The notes beneath the pieces are model-generated. The model searched no databases. It saw only the letters and a list, made by a program, of their open reading frames with translations, and was not told the DNA's origin. Positions 16,814 to 25,228 of a stretch of 36,099 bases of DNA are shown here, piece after piece; the stretch's first letter is position 1; the number at the start of each line of letters is the position of its first letter. Both the position numbers and the translations under genes were made by a program. Source of the stretch: an uncultured Faecalicoccus sp. (lineage in GTDB: Bacteria > Bacillota_I > Bacilli_A > Erysipelotrichales > Erysipelotrichaceae); the NCBI RefSeq assembly GCF_944327125.1, contig NZ_CALVGO010000010.1, positions 1-36,099 on the forward strand. The letters are read 5' to 3'.

Positions 16814-16841
16814 TTGAAAATGTTTCATAAACATGTATAAT
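16814..16841 (+). promoter_or_regulatory. Promoter of the arginine operon
   Basis: TTGAAA 16814-16819 and a perfect TATAAT 16836-16841 are 16 bases apart. Between them lies the perfect inverted repeat ATGTTT-CAT-AAACAT (16820-16834), a plausible operator. Three copies of AATGAAAAT (from 16782, 16792 and 16801) stand just upstream. Transcription should start near 16848, where the T-box leader begins. Confidence 0.7.
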
Positions 16842-16847
16842 GGACCC

Positions 16848-17066
16848 ATAGTGATGAAGGGAAGGAGTACAGAACCTCTTTTTTCTAGAGAATTGGCGGA
16901 TGGTGCAAGCCATAAAAAATGTTCTGGAACGTGTCCTGGAGCTTCTATGTCGAAATCTTATGAGGCATAGACGCAATTCTGCGTTATCGATGAGGGTCAT
17001 TTACAATGTAAATGGAATTAAGGTGGTACCGCGTGTTCAACGTCCTTTTTTAAGGACGTTTTTTTT
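16848..17066 (+). promoter_or_regulatory. T-box leader, arginine-specific, with terminator
   Basis: The leader senses uncharged tRNA and lets transcription through when arginine is short. In Stem I, AGGA 16863-16866 pairs with TCCT 16934-16937, and CAGAAC 16870-16875 pairs with GTTCTG 16921-16926. This leaves a specifier loop whose 3' side is GAACGTG (16927-16933); the codon CGT (16930-16932, Arg) is followed by the expected purine. The distal loop has TGGTGCAAGCC. The T-box core AAGGTGGTACCGCG is at 17020-17033, with TGGT 17024-17027 pairing to the tRNA end. The terminator is AACGTCCTT 17039-17047 with AAGGACGTT 17052-17060 and a T-tract to 17066. The arginine genes downstream fit the CGU reading. 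Confidence 0.92.
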
Positions 17067-17082
17067 ATGAGGAGGATCGATC

Positions 17083-17124
17083 ATGAAACAGAAAGTCCGA
17101 CGATGGAATCGTATTTATGAGTAA
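17083..17124 (+). CDS. Putative 13-codon leader peptide before argG
   Basis: A short frame reads MKQKVRRWNRIYE and stops at TAA 17122-17124. It has a textbook ribosome binding site (GGAGG 17071-17075, seven-base spacing) and lies between the T-box terminator and argG. Three of its 13 codons are arginine (CGA, CGA, CGT), two of them adjacent. This recalls arginine-sensing leader peptides, but no hairpin that it could switch is visible before argG, whose start lies 27 bases further on. It may be a regulatory upstream frame, a coupling device, or a chance frame behind a real ribosome binding site. Function unproven. Confidence 0.4.
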   Translation: MKQKVRRWNRIYE

Positions 17125-17151
17125 AAAATAAAAAAATGGAGGAGAATGGAC

Positions 17152-18390
17152 ATGGAAAAGAAAACATATAAAAAAATCGTATTGGCATATTCAGGCGGGT
17201 TGGATACCTCGGTATTGATTCCCTGGCTGAAAGAAAACTATGGTGCTGAGATCATTGCGGTCAGCGGCAATGTAGGACAGGGAACCGAATTGGATGGTCT
17301 GGAAGAAAAAGCACTGAAAACAGGAGCTTCCAAACTCTATATTGAAGATCTGACCGAGGAATTTGTAAACGATTATATCATTCCTACCATGCAGGCAGGA
17401 GCAAGCTATGAACAATATCTGTTAGGAACGAGCTTTGCCCGTCCTATTATTGCCAAAAGAATCGTAGAGATTGCCAAAAAGGAAGGTGCGGATGCGATTT
17501 GTCATGGCTGTACAGGAAAGGGAAACGATCAGGTTCGTTTTGAACTGGCGATTCAGGCTTTTGCACCGGAAATCGATATCATTGCCCCTTGGCGATTCTG
17601 GGAACTCAATTCCAGAGAAAAGGAAATTGCTTATGCCGAGAAACATCATATTCCTTTAAAAATCAACAAAGAAACCAACTATTCCAAAGATAAGAATTTA
17701 TGGCATCTCAGCCATGAAGGACTGGATCTTGAAGACCCTGCCAATGAAGCGCCGATTAATAAACCTGGCTTCTTAGAAATGAGTGTGTCTCCGGAAAATG
17801 CACCGGATGCTCCTACGATGGTCAAGATTACATTTGAAAAAGGGGTACCGGTCAAAGTCGATGATGTTACGATGACACCGACACAGGTTATTGAAAAGTT
17901 GAATGAATTAGGCGGTGCCAATGGCTGCGGGATCTTGGACATTGTGGAGAACCGTCTGGTAGGAATGAAAAGCCGTGGCGTGTATGAGACCCCGGGTGGT
18001 ACGGTCTTATATAAGGCGCATGAAAAATTAGAAGAAATCACATTGGATAAGGAAACGCAGCACTTTAAACAGTCGCTGGCCTTGAAGTTTGCCGATCTTG
18101 TTTATAACGGACAATGGTACACCCCATTAAGAAAGGCGATGAGTGCATTTGTGACCAGCACTCAGGAAACGGTCACGGGCGACGTTGTCTTAAAGCTGTA
18201 TAAAGGAAATATTCTTCCTGTTTCTGTAACCAGTCCATATTCTTTGTATAGTGCCGGAATGGCGACATTTGATGAAGATGACTGTTACGATCAAAGTGAT
18301 TCTGCCGGTTTTATCCACTTATTTGGTCTTCCTTTAAAAGTGAGAGCCATCAAGGCCAAAGAAGTGGAAAATTTTCCAGGAGTCGAATAA
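17152..18390 (+). CDS. argG: Argininosuccinate synthase
   Basis: ArgG joins citrulline and aspartate with ATP hydrolysis to AMP, the penultimate step to arginine. The N-type ATP pyrophosphatase loop AYSGGLDTS (12-20) is present. Further family motifs include [20 protein letters not shown] and KGVPVKVDD, and the ring-closing C-terminus [16 protein letters not shown]. Length is 412 aa. Two ATG codons are possible (17146 and 17152). GGAGG at 17138-17142 is only three bases from the first but nine from the second, so I chose 17152. The stop overlaps argH by one base (TAATG). It is the first full gene behind the arginine T-box. Confidence 0.97.
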   Translation: MEKKTYKKIVLAYSGGLDTSVLIPWLKENYGAEIIAVSGNVGQGTELDGLEEKALKTGASKLYIEDLTEEFVNDYIIPTMQAGASYEQYLLGTSFARPIIAKRIVEIAKKEGADAICHGCTGKGNDQVRFELAIQAFAPEIDIIAPWRFWELNSREKEIAYAEKHHIPLKINKETNYSKDKNLWHLSHEGLDLEDPANEAPINKPGFLEMSVSPENAPDAPTMVKITFEKGVPVKVDDVTMTPTQVIEKLNELGGANGCGILDIVENRLVGMKSRGVYETPGGTVLYKAHEKLEEITLDKETQHFKQSLALKFADLVYNGQWYTPLRKAMSAFVTSTQETVTGDVVLKLYKGNILPVSVTSPYSLYSAGMATFDEDDCYDQSDSAGFIHLFGLPLKVRAIKAKEVENFPGVE

Positions 18391-19784
18391 TGGCAAAACT
18401 ATGGACAGGCAGATTTTCAAAAGAAACCGATGTTCTTCTGGATCAGCTCAATGCGTCGCTTCCTTTTGACTCTCGCCTTTATGCTCAGGATATCCAGGGA
18501 TCACTGGCCCATGCCAAAATGTTGGCAAGACAAAAAATCATTTCCAATGACGATCTTTTGAAAATCGAGAACGGATTGAAATCCATTCTGAACGATATCG
18601 AACAGGGAAAACTGGTTATGGAAGGGGCCGAAGATATTCATTCGTTTGTGGAACAGGAACTGACCCGGCGAATCGGAGATCCAGGCAAAAAGCTGCATAC
18701 AGCACGTTCTCGTAACGATCAGGTAGCTGTGGATCTTCGACTGTACACAAAGGAAAATGTCAAGATCATTCAGAAATTGATCGGGAGTCTGATTCAAACG
18801 CTTTGTGAAAGCGCAAAAATGCATACGGAAACGATCATGCCCGGCTATACCCATCTTCAAAGAGCACAGCCGGTAACACTGGCCCACGTTTGGATGGCCT
18901 ACGGCAATATGTTTCACAGAGATTATAAGCGCTTTGAAAATGCATACGATCGGATGAATGAAATGCCTTTAGGATCGGGAGCCCTGGCTGGCACGACCTA
19001 TCCGATCGACCGGTATTTTACGTGCCGTGAATTGGGCTTTGAAAAACCTTGTGACAATTCTATCGATGGCGTCAGTGATCGGGATTATTGTTTAGAGATC
19101 GGCAGTGCTTCTTCCATTTTGATGATGCATCTATCAAGGATGTGTGAAGAAATGATACTCTGGTGTTCTTTTGAATTTGGCTTTATGGAACTGGATGATG
19201 CCTTTTCGACGGGTTCCAGTATTATGCCACAGAAAAAGAACCCGGATGTCTGTGAACTTATCCGCGGGAAAACAGGCCGCGTTTATGGGGATTTGCTCAC
19301 CCTTTTCACGATGCAGAAGGGATTGTGTCTAGCCTACAACAAAGACATGCAGGAAGATAAGGAAGCATTTTTTGATCTTCTCGACACCGTGATCCATTCC
19401 CTGCAGGTGATGATTCCCATGCTTCAAACAGCCAAATTTTATAAAGAAAATATGCATCAGGCAGCTTTGGGAGGCTATATCAACGCGACCGATTGTGCAG
19501 ATTATCTGACAAGAAAAGGAATGCCGTTCCGGGATGCCTATAAGATCACCGGGGAAATGGTCAGCTACGCCATTGATCGGAAAAAGTCGCTGAACGATTT
19601 GGATCTGGACGAATTCCACCGTTTTTCTTCTTTATTTGAAGAAGATATCTATCAAGCCTTAGACTTGATCACGTGTGTAACCAAACGAAACAGTTTGGGA
19701 GGACCCAGTCCAGACGAAGTAAAACGACAGATCCAAAATTTGGAATTGTTTTTGAAAGAGTGTGAGATTCATGAATCGATCTAA
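18390..19784 (+). CDS. argH: Argininosuccinate lyase
   Basis: ArgH splits argininosuccinate into arginine and fumarate. The fumarase/aspartase superfamily loop GSSIMPQKKNPD (about 275-286) with its catalytic serine is intact. So are HTARSRNDQVAVDLRL (103-118) and TIMPGYTHLQRAQPVTLAHV, which holds the general-acid histidine (His155). Length is 464 aa, normal. The ATG overlaps the argG stop, and argC begins inside its last codons, so translation of argG-H-C is probably linked. No missing active-site residue was noticed. Confidence 0.97.
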   Translation: MAKLWTGRFSKETDVLLDQLNASLPFDSRLYAQDIQGSLAHAKMLARQKIISNDDLLKIENGLKSILNDIEQGKLVMEGAEDIHSFVEQELTRRIGDPGKKLHTARSRNDQVAVDLRLYTKENVKIIQKLIGSLIQTLCESAKMHTETIMPGYTHLQRAQPVTLAHVWMAYGNMFHRDYKRFENAYDRMNEMPLGSGALAGTTYPIDRYFTCRELGFEKPCDNSIDGVSDRDYCLEIGSASSILMMHLSRMCEEMILWCSFEFGFMELDDAFSTGSSIMPQKKNPDVCELIRGKTGRVYGDLLTLFTMQKGLCLAYNKDMQEDKEAFFDLLDTVIHSLQVMIPMLQTAKFYKENMHQAALGGYINATDCADYLTRKGMPFRDAYKITGEMVSYAIDRKKSLNDLDLDEFHRFSSLFEEDIYQALDLITCVTKRNSLGGPSPDEVKRQIQNLELFLKECEIHESI

Positions 19785-20676
19785 AATCTATATCGATGGC
19801 CAGTATGGAACGACAGGTTTGGAAATATTCGACCGGTTAAAACAGCGGGATGACATTGAATTGTTGATCATTCCCGAACATAAGCGCCATGATCATTTCA
19901 TTCGTCAGGAATGTATGGCACAAGCGGATTTGATCTTTTTATGCCTACCGGATTCGGCCAGCATAGAAGCGATGAACTGGATTCCGGACAATACAAAAGT
20001 AATTGATGCTTCTACAGCGCACCGAACAAAAGAGGGATGGGATTATGGTTTTCCTGAACTCTCGCCTCCACATAAAGAGGCCATTGCTTCCAGTTATCGT
20101 GTTGCCAATCCAGGCTGTCATGCCACCGGTTTTATCAGCGTTGTGTATCCTTTGGTTCAAAAGGGGATCGTATCCTCTTCTTCTTTGATCCGCTGTACTT
20201 CTTTGACTGGATATTCCGGCGGCGGAAAAAAGATGATCGAAGAATACCAGACGCATAAAACCGAACTTTTACAGGCGCCTCGTTTGTATGGCTTGTCCTT
20301 GGAACATAAGCATTTAAAAGAAATGAAACAGATCTGTCATTTAAACAGAGAACCTTTGTTTGTACCCATCGTTAATGATTATTACCGCGGTATGCTGACA
20401 AGTGTGATGCTTGAAGGAAACGCCAGAGAGATTTACTCCTTCTATCAATCTTTTTATCCTCAGGATACTGTGCGTGTCCTGTTCCAGGATGAAGGCTATC
20501 TTTCGGCAAATTCCATGAAAGATAAGGATACACTTGAAATTGTTGTCAGCGGCAATGACCGTCAGGTTCTTGTCAGCGCTGTGTTCGACAATCTTGGAAA
20601 AGGGGCCTGCGGGGCCGCGATCCAGAATATGAATCTTATGTTAGGAATCCAGGAAACAAAGGGCTTACGGTTATAA
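19771..20676 (+). CDS. argC: N-acetyl-gamma-glutamyl-phosphate reductase, type 2
   Basis: ArgC reduces N-acetylglutamyl phosphate to the semialdehyde with NADPH. The N-terminus KIYIDGQYGTTGLEIFDRL is the type 2 form (IDGxxGTTG) rather than the GASGYxGxEL of the common type 1. The catalytic cysteine is Cys116 in VANPGCHATGF. At 301 aa it also has the shorter length of the type 2 group. GTG 19762 is in frame upstream, but ATG 19771, with a GTGAG-like site ahead, fits the family better. It overlaps the argH end by 14 bases. Confidence 0.93.
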   Translation: MNRSKIYIDGQYGTTGLEIFDRLKQRDDIELLIIPEHKRHDHFIRQECMAQADLIFLCLPDSASIEAMNWIPDNTKVIDASTAHRTKEGWDYGFPELSPPHKEAIASSYRVANPGCHATGFISVVYPLVQKGIVSSSSLIRCTSLTGYSGGGKKMIEEYQTHKTELLQAPRLYGLSLEHKHLKEMKQICHLNREPLFVPIVNDYYRGMLTSVMLEGNAREIYSFYQSFYPQDTVRVLFQDEGYLSANSMKDKDTLEIVVSGNDRQVLVSAVFDNLGKGACGAAIQNMNLMLGIQETKGLRL

Positions 20677-20695
20677 GGAAGGATAGGAAGAGTTT

Positions 20696-21904
20696 ATGAA
20701 ACAAATTCAGGGAGGTGTGTGTGCTGCCAAAGGTTTTTTGGCAGGAGGCGCACATTGCGGAATTCGAAAATCACAGGATAAACTGGACTTGGCCGTTATC
20801 TATTCTCAGGTCCAATGTCAGGCTGCTTGCGTCTATACATCCAACCGGGTAAAGGCGGACTGTCTGAAAGTGACAAAAGAACATTTGAAAAACGGGGTTG
20901 CACAGGCTATCGTCTGTAATTCAGGCAATGCCAATGCCTGTGCTCCCGATGGCTTTCAAAATGCGATCCGTCAGGCCAGGGCGTGTGCGCATTATTTAGG
21001 CATTGATGAACAAGATGTGATTGTCAGCAGTACCGGTGTTATTGGGCAAAGACTGCCGGTAGAGTGCATTGAAGAACATATTGATCAGGTCGCTTTGAAA
21101 GAGAATGGTTCCAAAGAAGCTTCGATTGCGATCATGACCACGGACACACGCCCTAAAAGCTATGCCGTTTCTTTTGAAATTGAAGGAACTGAGTGTCATA
21201 TTGGCGGGATCTGTAAGGGATCTGGAATGATCCATCCCAATATGGGAACGATGCTGGCGTTCATCACCAGTGATGTTCAGATAGAACAATCTTTACTGGA
21301 AGAGGCTCTCAAAGAGATCACCCGGAAAACTTTTAATCGTATCAGCGTGGATGGGGATACTTCTACCAATGATATGTGTGCTCTTCTTTGTAATGGGATG
21401 GCGAATCATTCCAAAATCGATCAAAAGAATGAATCGTATGCAATCTTTAAGAACGCCCTTCATACGGTGATGGAGAATCTTGCGATCCAGATTGCCAAAG
21501 ATGGAGAAGGAGCCAGCCGATTGCTGACGGTAAGCGTCACACATGCAGAAAGTGAGCTTCAGGCGGAGAAACTGGCCATGTCCGTGGCATCCAGCACTTT
21601 GTTTAAAGCGGCTATGTTTGGAAGCGATGCCAACTGGGGACGTATTCTTTGTGCCATGGGGTATGCCGGCGTTGATTTTGATATTGATAAAGTCAATGTT
21701 AGCTTCGAATCTGTCAAAGGTCGAATCGAAGTCTGTAAGAAAGGAAAGGCATTGTCCTTTGATGAGGAGCAGGCCAAACAAATTTTATCCAATGATGAGG
21801 TGCGGGTCTGGATCGATCTGGATTCAGGCCCAAAGAGCGTCACCTGCTGGGGATGCGATCTGACTTATGAATATGTAAAGATCAATGGAGATTATCGAAC
21901 ATGA
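20696..21904 (+). CDS. argJ: Glutamate N-acetyltransferase/ornithine acetyltransferase
   Basis: ArgJ moves the acetyl group from acetylornithine back to glutamate, so the cycle needs little acetyl-CoA; many homologues can also use acetyl-CoA. The precursor cleaves itself before a threonine nucleophile, here Thr185 in GMIHPNMGTMLAFITSD, where the usual ATML is GTML. The oxyanion-hole segment SSTGVIGQRLP (about 111-121) and the C-terminal FGSDANWGRILCAMGYAG are intact. Length is 402 aa. It starts 20 bases after argC with a GGAAG-type site, and its stop overlaps argB (ATGA). No separate argA or argE is in the window, consistent with recycling through ArgJ. Confidence 0.96.
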   Translation: MKQIQGGVCAAKGFLAGGAHCGIRKSQDKLDLAVIYSQVQCQAACVYTSNRVKADCLKVTKEHLKNGVAQAIVCNSGNANACAPDGFQNAIRQARACAHYLGIDEQDVIVSSTGVIGQRLPVECIEEHIDQVALKENGSKEASIAIMTTDTRPKSYAVSFEIEGTECHIGGICKGSGMIHPNMGTMLAFITSDVQIEQSLLEEALKEITRKTFNRISVDGDTSTNDMCALLCNGMANHSKIDQKNESYAIFKNALHTVMENLAIQIAKDGEGASRLLTVSVTHAESELQAEKLAMSVASSTLFKAAMFGSDANWGRILCAMGYAGVDFDIDKVNVSFESVKGRIEVCKKGKALSFDEEQAKQILSNDEVRVWIDLDSGPKSVTCWGCDLTYEYVKINGDYRT

Positions 21905-22761
21905 ACCCAAATGAAACCGCAAAAATATTAGTAGAGGCATTGCCTTACATTCAAAAATACCGAGGCAAAACCATTGTGATCAAATATGGCGGGAATGCCA
22001 TGGTCAATGAAGAACTCAAACAAGCCGTGATCCAGGATGTTGTCTTGTTGAATATGGTCGGGGTCCATGTGGTTCTAGTTCATGGCGGCGGTCCGGAGAT
22101 TTCCAGTTTACTGGAAAAAGTAGGGAAGGAATCCAGGTTTATTAACGGGCTTCGCTATACCGATCAGGAGACGATGGAATTTGTTCAGATGGCCCTTTGT
22201 GGAAAAGTGAATAAAGATCTTGTGTCCCTATTGGAAAAACAAGGTGGAAAAGCTGTCGGTCTTTCCGGCCTGGATGGTTCGATCTTCCAGGCGCTTCGAC
22301 ATACGGACATATACCGCACCGATTATGGATATGTCGGCGATATCATCAAGGTCGATTGTACTCTGGTCCAGGAACTTTTAGAAAAAGGATATATCCCAGT
22401 GATCAGCAGTGTTGCCAAAGGATACGATGAAGATGTCAGCTATAATGTGAATGCCGATCTGGCGGCGGAAAAGATCGCCATCGGATTAAAGGCAGAGAAG
22501 TTTATCTTATTGACCAATGTCAGCGGCGTTTTGGAAGATCCAGGCGATCCCGATTCATTGATTCCGTCCATCCAGGTTTCCCGGGTCGGTTCTTTAGAGA
22601 AAAAGGGGATCATCTCTGGAGGCATGATTCCTAAAGTTCAATGCTGTGTAGAAGCAATACGACAAGGTATTCGATCGGCCAATATTCAAGATGGACGGAT
22701 CCCGCACTCTATCCTGATCGAACTTTTGAGTGATCAGGGCGTGGGGACGGTCTTTTATTAG
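21901..22761 (+). CDS. argB: Acetylglutamate kinase
   Basis: ArgB phosphorylates N-acetylglutamate, usually the feedback-controlled step. The amino-acid-kinase fold is plain: IVIKYGGNAMVNEELK (about 24-39), VLVHGGGPEISSLLEKVG, NVNADLAAEKIAIGLKA and the C-terminal GGMIPKVQCCVEAIRQG. Length is 286 aa. An N-terminal helix before the kinase core (ETAKILVEALPYIQKYRGKT) resembles that of hexameric, arginine-inhibited forms, so feedback inhibition is plausible but inferred. The ATG overlaps the argJ stop, and argD follows after 14 bases with its own AAAGGAAG site. Confidence 0.96.
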   Translation: MNPNETAKILVEALPYIQKYRGKTIVIKYGGNAMVNEELKQAVIQDVVLLNMVGVHVVLVHGGGPEISSLLEKVGKESRFINGLRYTDQETMEFVQMALCGKVNKDLVSLLEKQGGKAVGLSGLDGSIFQALRHTDIYRTDYGYVGDIIKVDCTLVQELLEKGYIPVISSVAKGYDEDVSYNVNADLAAEKIAIGLKAEKFILLTNVSGVLEDPGDPDSLIPSIQVSRVGSLEKKGIISGGMIPKVQCCVEAIRQGIRSANIQDGRIPHSILIELLSDQGVGTVFY

Positions 22762-22775
22762 AAAGGAAGAAGCCT

Positions 22776-23957
22776 ATGAATTTTTCAGAAATCAAATCCC
22801 TGGAATCCAAGGTTGTGATGCAGACCTACAGTCGCGAAGATGTTCTTTTGACACATGGAGAAGGGTGTTATCTTTTTGATGATCAGGATCGGAAATATCT
22901 GGATCTGACATCAGGGATCGGTGTAAATTGTCTGGGACATAATCATCCTGTTCTTGTCAATGCCTTGCAGGACCAGGTTTCAAAACTGATGCATTGTTCC
23001 AATATTTTCTACAACGAACCCATGGTGTTGGCTGCCAAACATCTGGTTGAATCCACCGGGATGTCCCGTATGTTTTTTGCCAATACCGGCGCAGAAGCCA
23101 ATGAAGGAATGATCAAGCTGGCGCGAAAATATTCATCGGATCGCTATGGAAAGCATCGTTTTAAGATCTTGAGCCTGGTGCAATCGTTTCATGGGCGAAC
23201 CATGATGACGCTGACCGCCACTGGCCAGGATAAATTTCACCAGTATTTTTATCCTTTCCCGGAAGGGTTTGATTATGTGATTGCCAACGATATCGAATCA
23301 TTTAAAGAGAAGCTGGATGAGACTGTATGCTGTGTCGTGATGGAAATGATTCAGGGAGAAGGCGGTGTTCTTCCGCTTGAAAAAGAATTTGTCCAGGAGG
23401 CTGTACGTCTTTGTCAGGAAAAAGATGTCCTGGTCGCAATTGATGAAGTTCAGACCGGGATCGGAAGAACGGGTTCCTTGTTTTGTTACGAGCAATATGA
23501 CATTGAACCAGATATCGTGACCATGGCCAAAGGCCTGGGCGGCGGTGTAGTCATTGGTGGATTTCTGGTCAATAAAAAATGTGCCGATGTCTTGATTCCA
23601 GGTACGCATGGTTCAACTTTTGGTGGAAATCCATTAAGTACAAGAGCAGCGGTTACGGTTTTGGATATTGTGGATCAGCCGGAATTCCTACAATCCGTCA
23701 AGGAAAAAGGGGATTATTTTATGAAGGGGCTTCGTTCGATTTCTTCGAGAAATATCAAAGTGGTTCGAGGAAAGGGGCTGATGATCGGAGTCATTGTCGA
23801 TCCTGACAAACGAGCTTCTTATATTCGTCAGTTACGAGAACACGGTGTGCTGGCACTGACGGCCGGTAAAGATGCGATCCGTCTTCTGCCGCCGCTGATC
23901 ATTACTAAGCAGGAAATCGATATTGCCGTAGAGGCTTTTAGGGAGGTGTTTTCATGA
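22776..23957 (+). CDS. argD: Acetylornithine aminotransferase
   Basis: ArgD converts N-acetylglutamate semialdehyde to N-acetylornithine with glutamate. It is a class III PLP aminotransferase with FANTGAEANEGMIKLARKY (cofactor phosphate site) and SFHGRTMMTLTATGQ. AIDEVQTGIGRTG holds the PLP-contacting aspartate, and TMAKGLGGG supplies the Schiff-base lysine near residue 250. Length is 393 aa. The 3' end overlaps argF (ATGA). In Escherichia coli the same enzyme also makes succinyl-DAP, so this copy may serve the neighbouring lysine pathway, which lacks an aminotransferase gene in this window. Confidence 0.94.
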   Translation: MNFSEIKSLESKVVMQTYSREDVLLTHGEGCYLFDDQDRKYLDLTSGIGVNCLGHNHPVLVNALQDQVSKLMHCSNIFYNEPMVLAAKHLVESTGMSRMFFANTGAEANEGMIKLARKYSSDRYGKHRFKILSLVQSFHGRTMMTLTATGQDKFHQYFYPFPEGFDYVIANDIESFKEKLDETVCCVVMEMIQGEGGVLPLEKEFVQEAVRLCQEKDVLVAIDEVQTGIGRTGSLFCYEQYDIEPDIVTMAKGLGGGVVIGGFLVNKKCADVLIPGTHGSTFGGNPLSTRAAVTVLDIVDQPEFLQSVKEKGDYFMKGLRSISSRNIKVVRGKGLMIGVIVDPDKRASYIRQLREHGVLALTAGKDAIRLLPPLIITKQEIDIAVEAFREVFS

Positions 23958-24862
23958 AACATTTACTAAAGATGCAAGATCTGACCAGGGAAAAACTTCT
24001 GGAGATCCTGGACCTGGCGGATCAGTTGAAATACGAAAGAAAACATAACATTCCACATCGCTATCTGGAAGGAAAAAGCGTGGGGCTGATTTTTCAAAAA
24101 TCAAGCACTCGTACCCGCGTCTCTTTTGAAACCGGTGTTTATCAAATGGGAGGCCAGGCTCTGTTTTTATCCAGTAAGGACCTGCAAATTGGGCGAGGAG
24201 AACCCATCCAGGATACAGCCCGGGTCTTATCCCGCTATTTGGATATGATCATGATTCGGACCTTTGATCAAAAAGAAGTGGAAGATCTGGCTTATTATGG
24301 TTCGATTCCTGTTATTAACGGATTGACTGATTATTGCCATCCTTGCCAGGTACTGGCGGATCTGATGACCATTCGTGAACATTATTCGTATCTGGAAGGG
24401 CTGAAGATGTGTTATATTGGAGATGGCGATAATATGGCTAATTCTTTGATCGTCGGCGGCCTTTTGGCGGGCATGCAGGTATCTGTCGCAACACCAGAAG
24501 GTTATGAACCGGATGATACAGTCCTGGATTTTGCGAAAGACTATCCTTGTTTTTCTTTAACGACCGATCCCAAACAAGCAATTCGGGATGCCGATGTAGT
24601 GATCACGGATACCTGGGCAAGCATGGGAATGGAAGAAGAAAAAGAGATTCGCCAGAAAGCTTTCCAGGGATATACTGTGGATGACGATTTGATGTCTTTG
24701 GCAAAACCGAAAGCGATGGTTCAACACTGCCTTCCCGCTTACCGGGGACAGGAGATCACGGACAAAGTGTTTGAAGATCATGCCGATGAGATCTTTGAGG
24801 AAGCCGAAAATCGCCTGCATGTTCAAAAAGCCGTTATGGTTTTATTGGTGAAAGGGGAATAG
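23954..24862 (+). CDS. argF: Ornithine carbamoyltransferase
   Basis: ArgF makes citrulline from ornithine and carbamoyl phosphate. The carbamoyl-phosphate loop SSTRTRVSFE (50-59) is present. DYCHPCQVLADLMTIREH and the ornithine-binding motif TDTWASMGMEEE follow, and HCLPAYRG provides the C-terminal catalytic cysteine. Length is 302 aa. Anabolic and catabolic versions share these motifs; the argCJBD context points to biosynthesis. No carAB genes for carbamoyl phosphate are in the window. The small cupin gene starts one base after its stop codon. Confidence 0.95.
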   Translation: MKHLLKMQDLTREKLLEILDLADQLKYERKHNIPHRYLEGKSVGLIFQKSSTRTRVSFETGVYQMGGQALFLSSKDLQIGRGEPIQDTARVLSRYLDMIMIRTFDQKEVEDLAYYGSIPVINGLTDYCHPCQVLADLMTIREHYSYLEGLKMCYIGDGDNMANSLIVGGLLAGMQVSVATPEGYEPDDTVLDFAKDYPCFSLTTDPKQAIRDADVVITDTWASMGMEEEKEIRQKAFQGYTVDDDLMSLAKPKAMVQHCLPAYRGQEITDKVFEDHADEIFEEAENRLHVQKAVMVLLVKGE

Positions 24863-24863
24863 T

Positions 24864-25202
24864 ATGCGTATAGAAGATCGAAACAATGTACAAAACGGAA
24901 AGGGAACGGTCCATTTTGAATATATTTTAACCGCTGAAGAGATGCATGGATACAACACGTTATATGCACGAATCACATTGAAACCGGGATGCTCGGTGGG
25001 TTATCATGTTCATCAAGGAAACGGAGAAGATTATTTCATTCTTTCCGGGCATCCTACCATTAATGATAATAATGAAAGAGAAGTGGTTCTTCATCCGGGA
25101 GAACATTTGTTCTGTCCGGATGGCCGCGGTCATTCCATTATCAACAACACCAGTGAGGATGTCGTGTTCATGGCTTTGATCGTTACATCGCCTAAAGTAT
25201 AA
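24864..25202 (+). CDS. Small single-domain cupin protein
   Basis: This 112-residue protein is a single beta-barrel cupin. Motif 1 is GCSVGYHVHQGNGEDYFILSG, giving metal ligands His48, His50 and Glu55. Motif 2 is HPGEHLFCPDGRGHSIINN, giving His90. No catalytic partner domain, signal peptide or membrane segment is present, so it could be a small metal-dependent enzyme, a sugar or amino-acid binding module, or a sensor. It begins one base after argF, with AAAGGGGAA upstream, and ends in the operon terminator, so it should be co-expressed with the arginine genes under the T-box. I know of no standard arginine step for it. Confidence 0.82.
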   Translation: MRIEDRNNVQNGKGTVHFEYILTAEEMHGYNTLYARITLKPGCSVGYHVHQGNGEDYFILSGHPTINDNNEREVVLHPGEHLFCPDGRGHSIINNTSEDVVFMALIVTSPKV

Positions 25203-25228
25203 AAGCATCGATCAGTCGATGCTTTTAT
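25199..25228. terminator. Bidirectional terminator between cupin and M20 genes
   Basis: A perfect 13-bp inverted repeat (25199-25211 with 25216-25228, loop TCAG) has a run of four A on one side and four T on the other. It would end the arginine operon on the + strand and the deacetylase transcript on the - strand. Both stop codons lie in or at the hairpin. Confidence 0.75.

Noticed and set aside
16782-16819. Repeated AATGAAAAT as classical ARG boxes
   Set aside because: The repeats are direct, not palindromic, and lack the TGAAT-N4-ATTCA half-site pair, so I do not call an ArgR operator.
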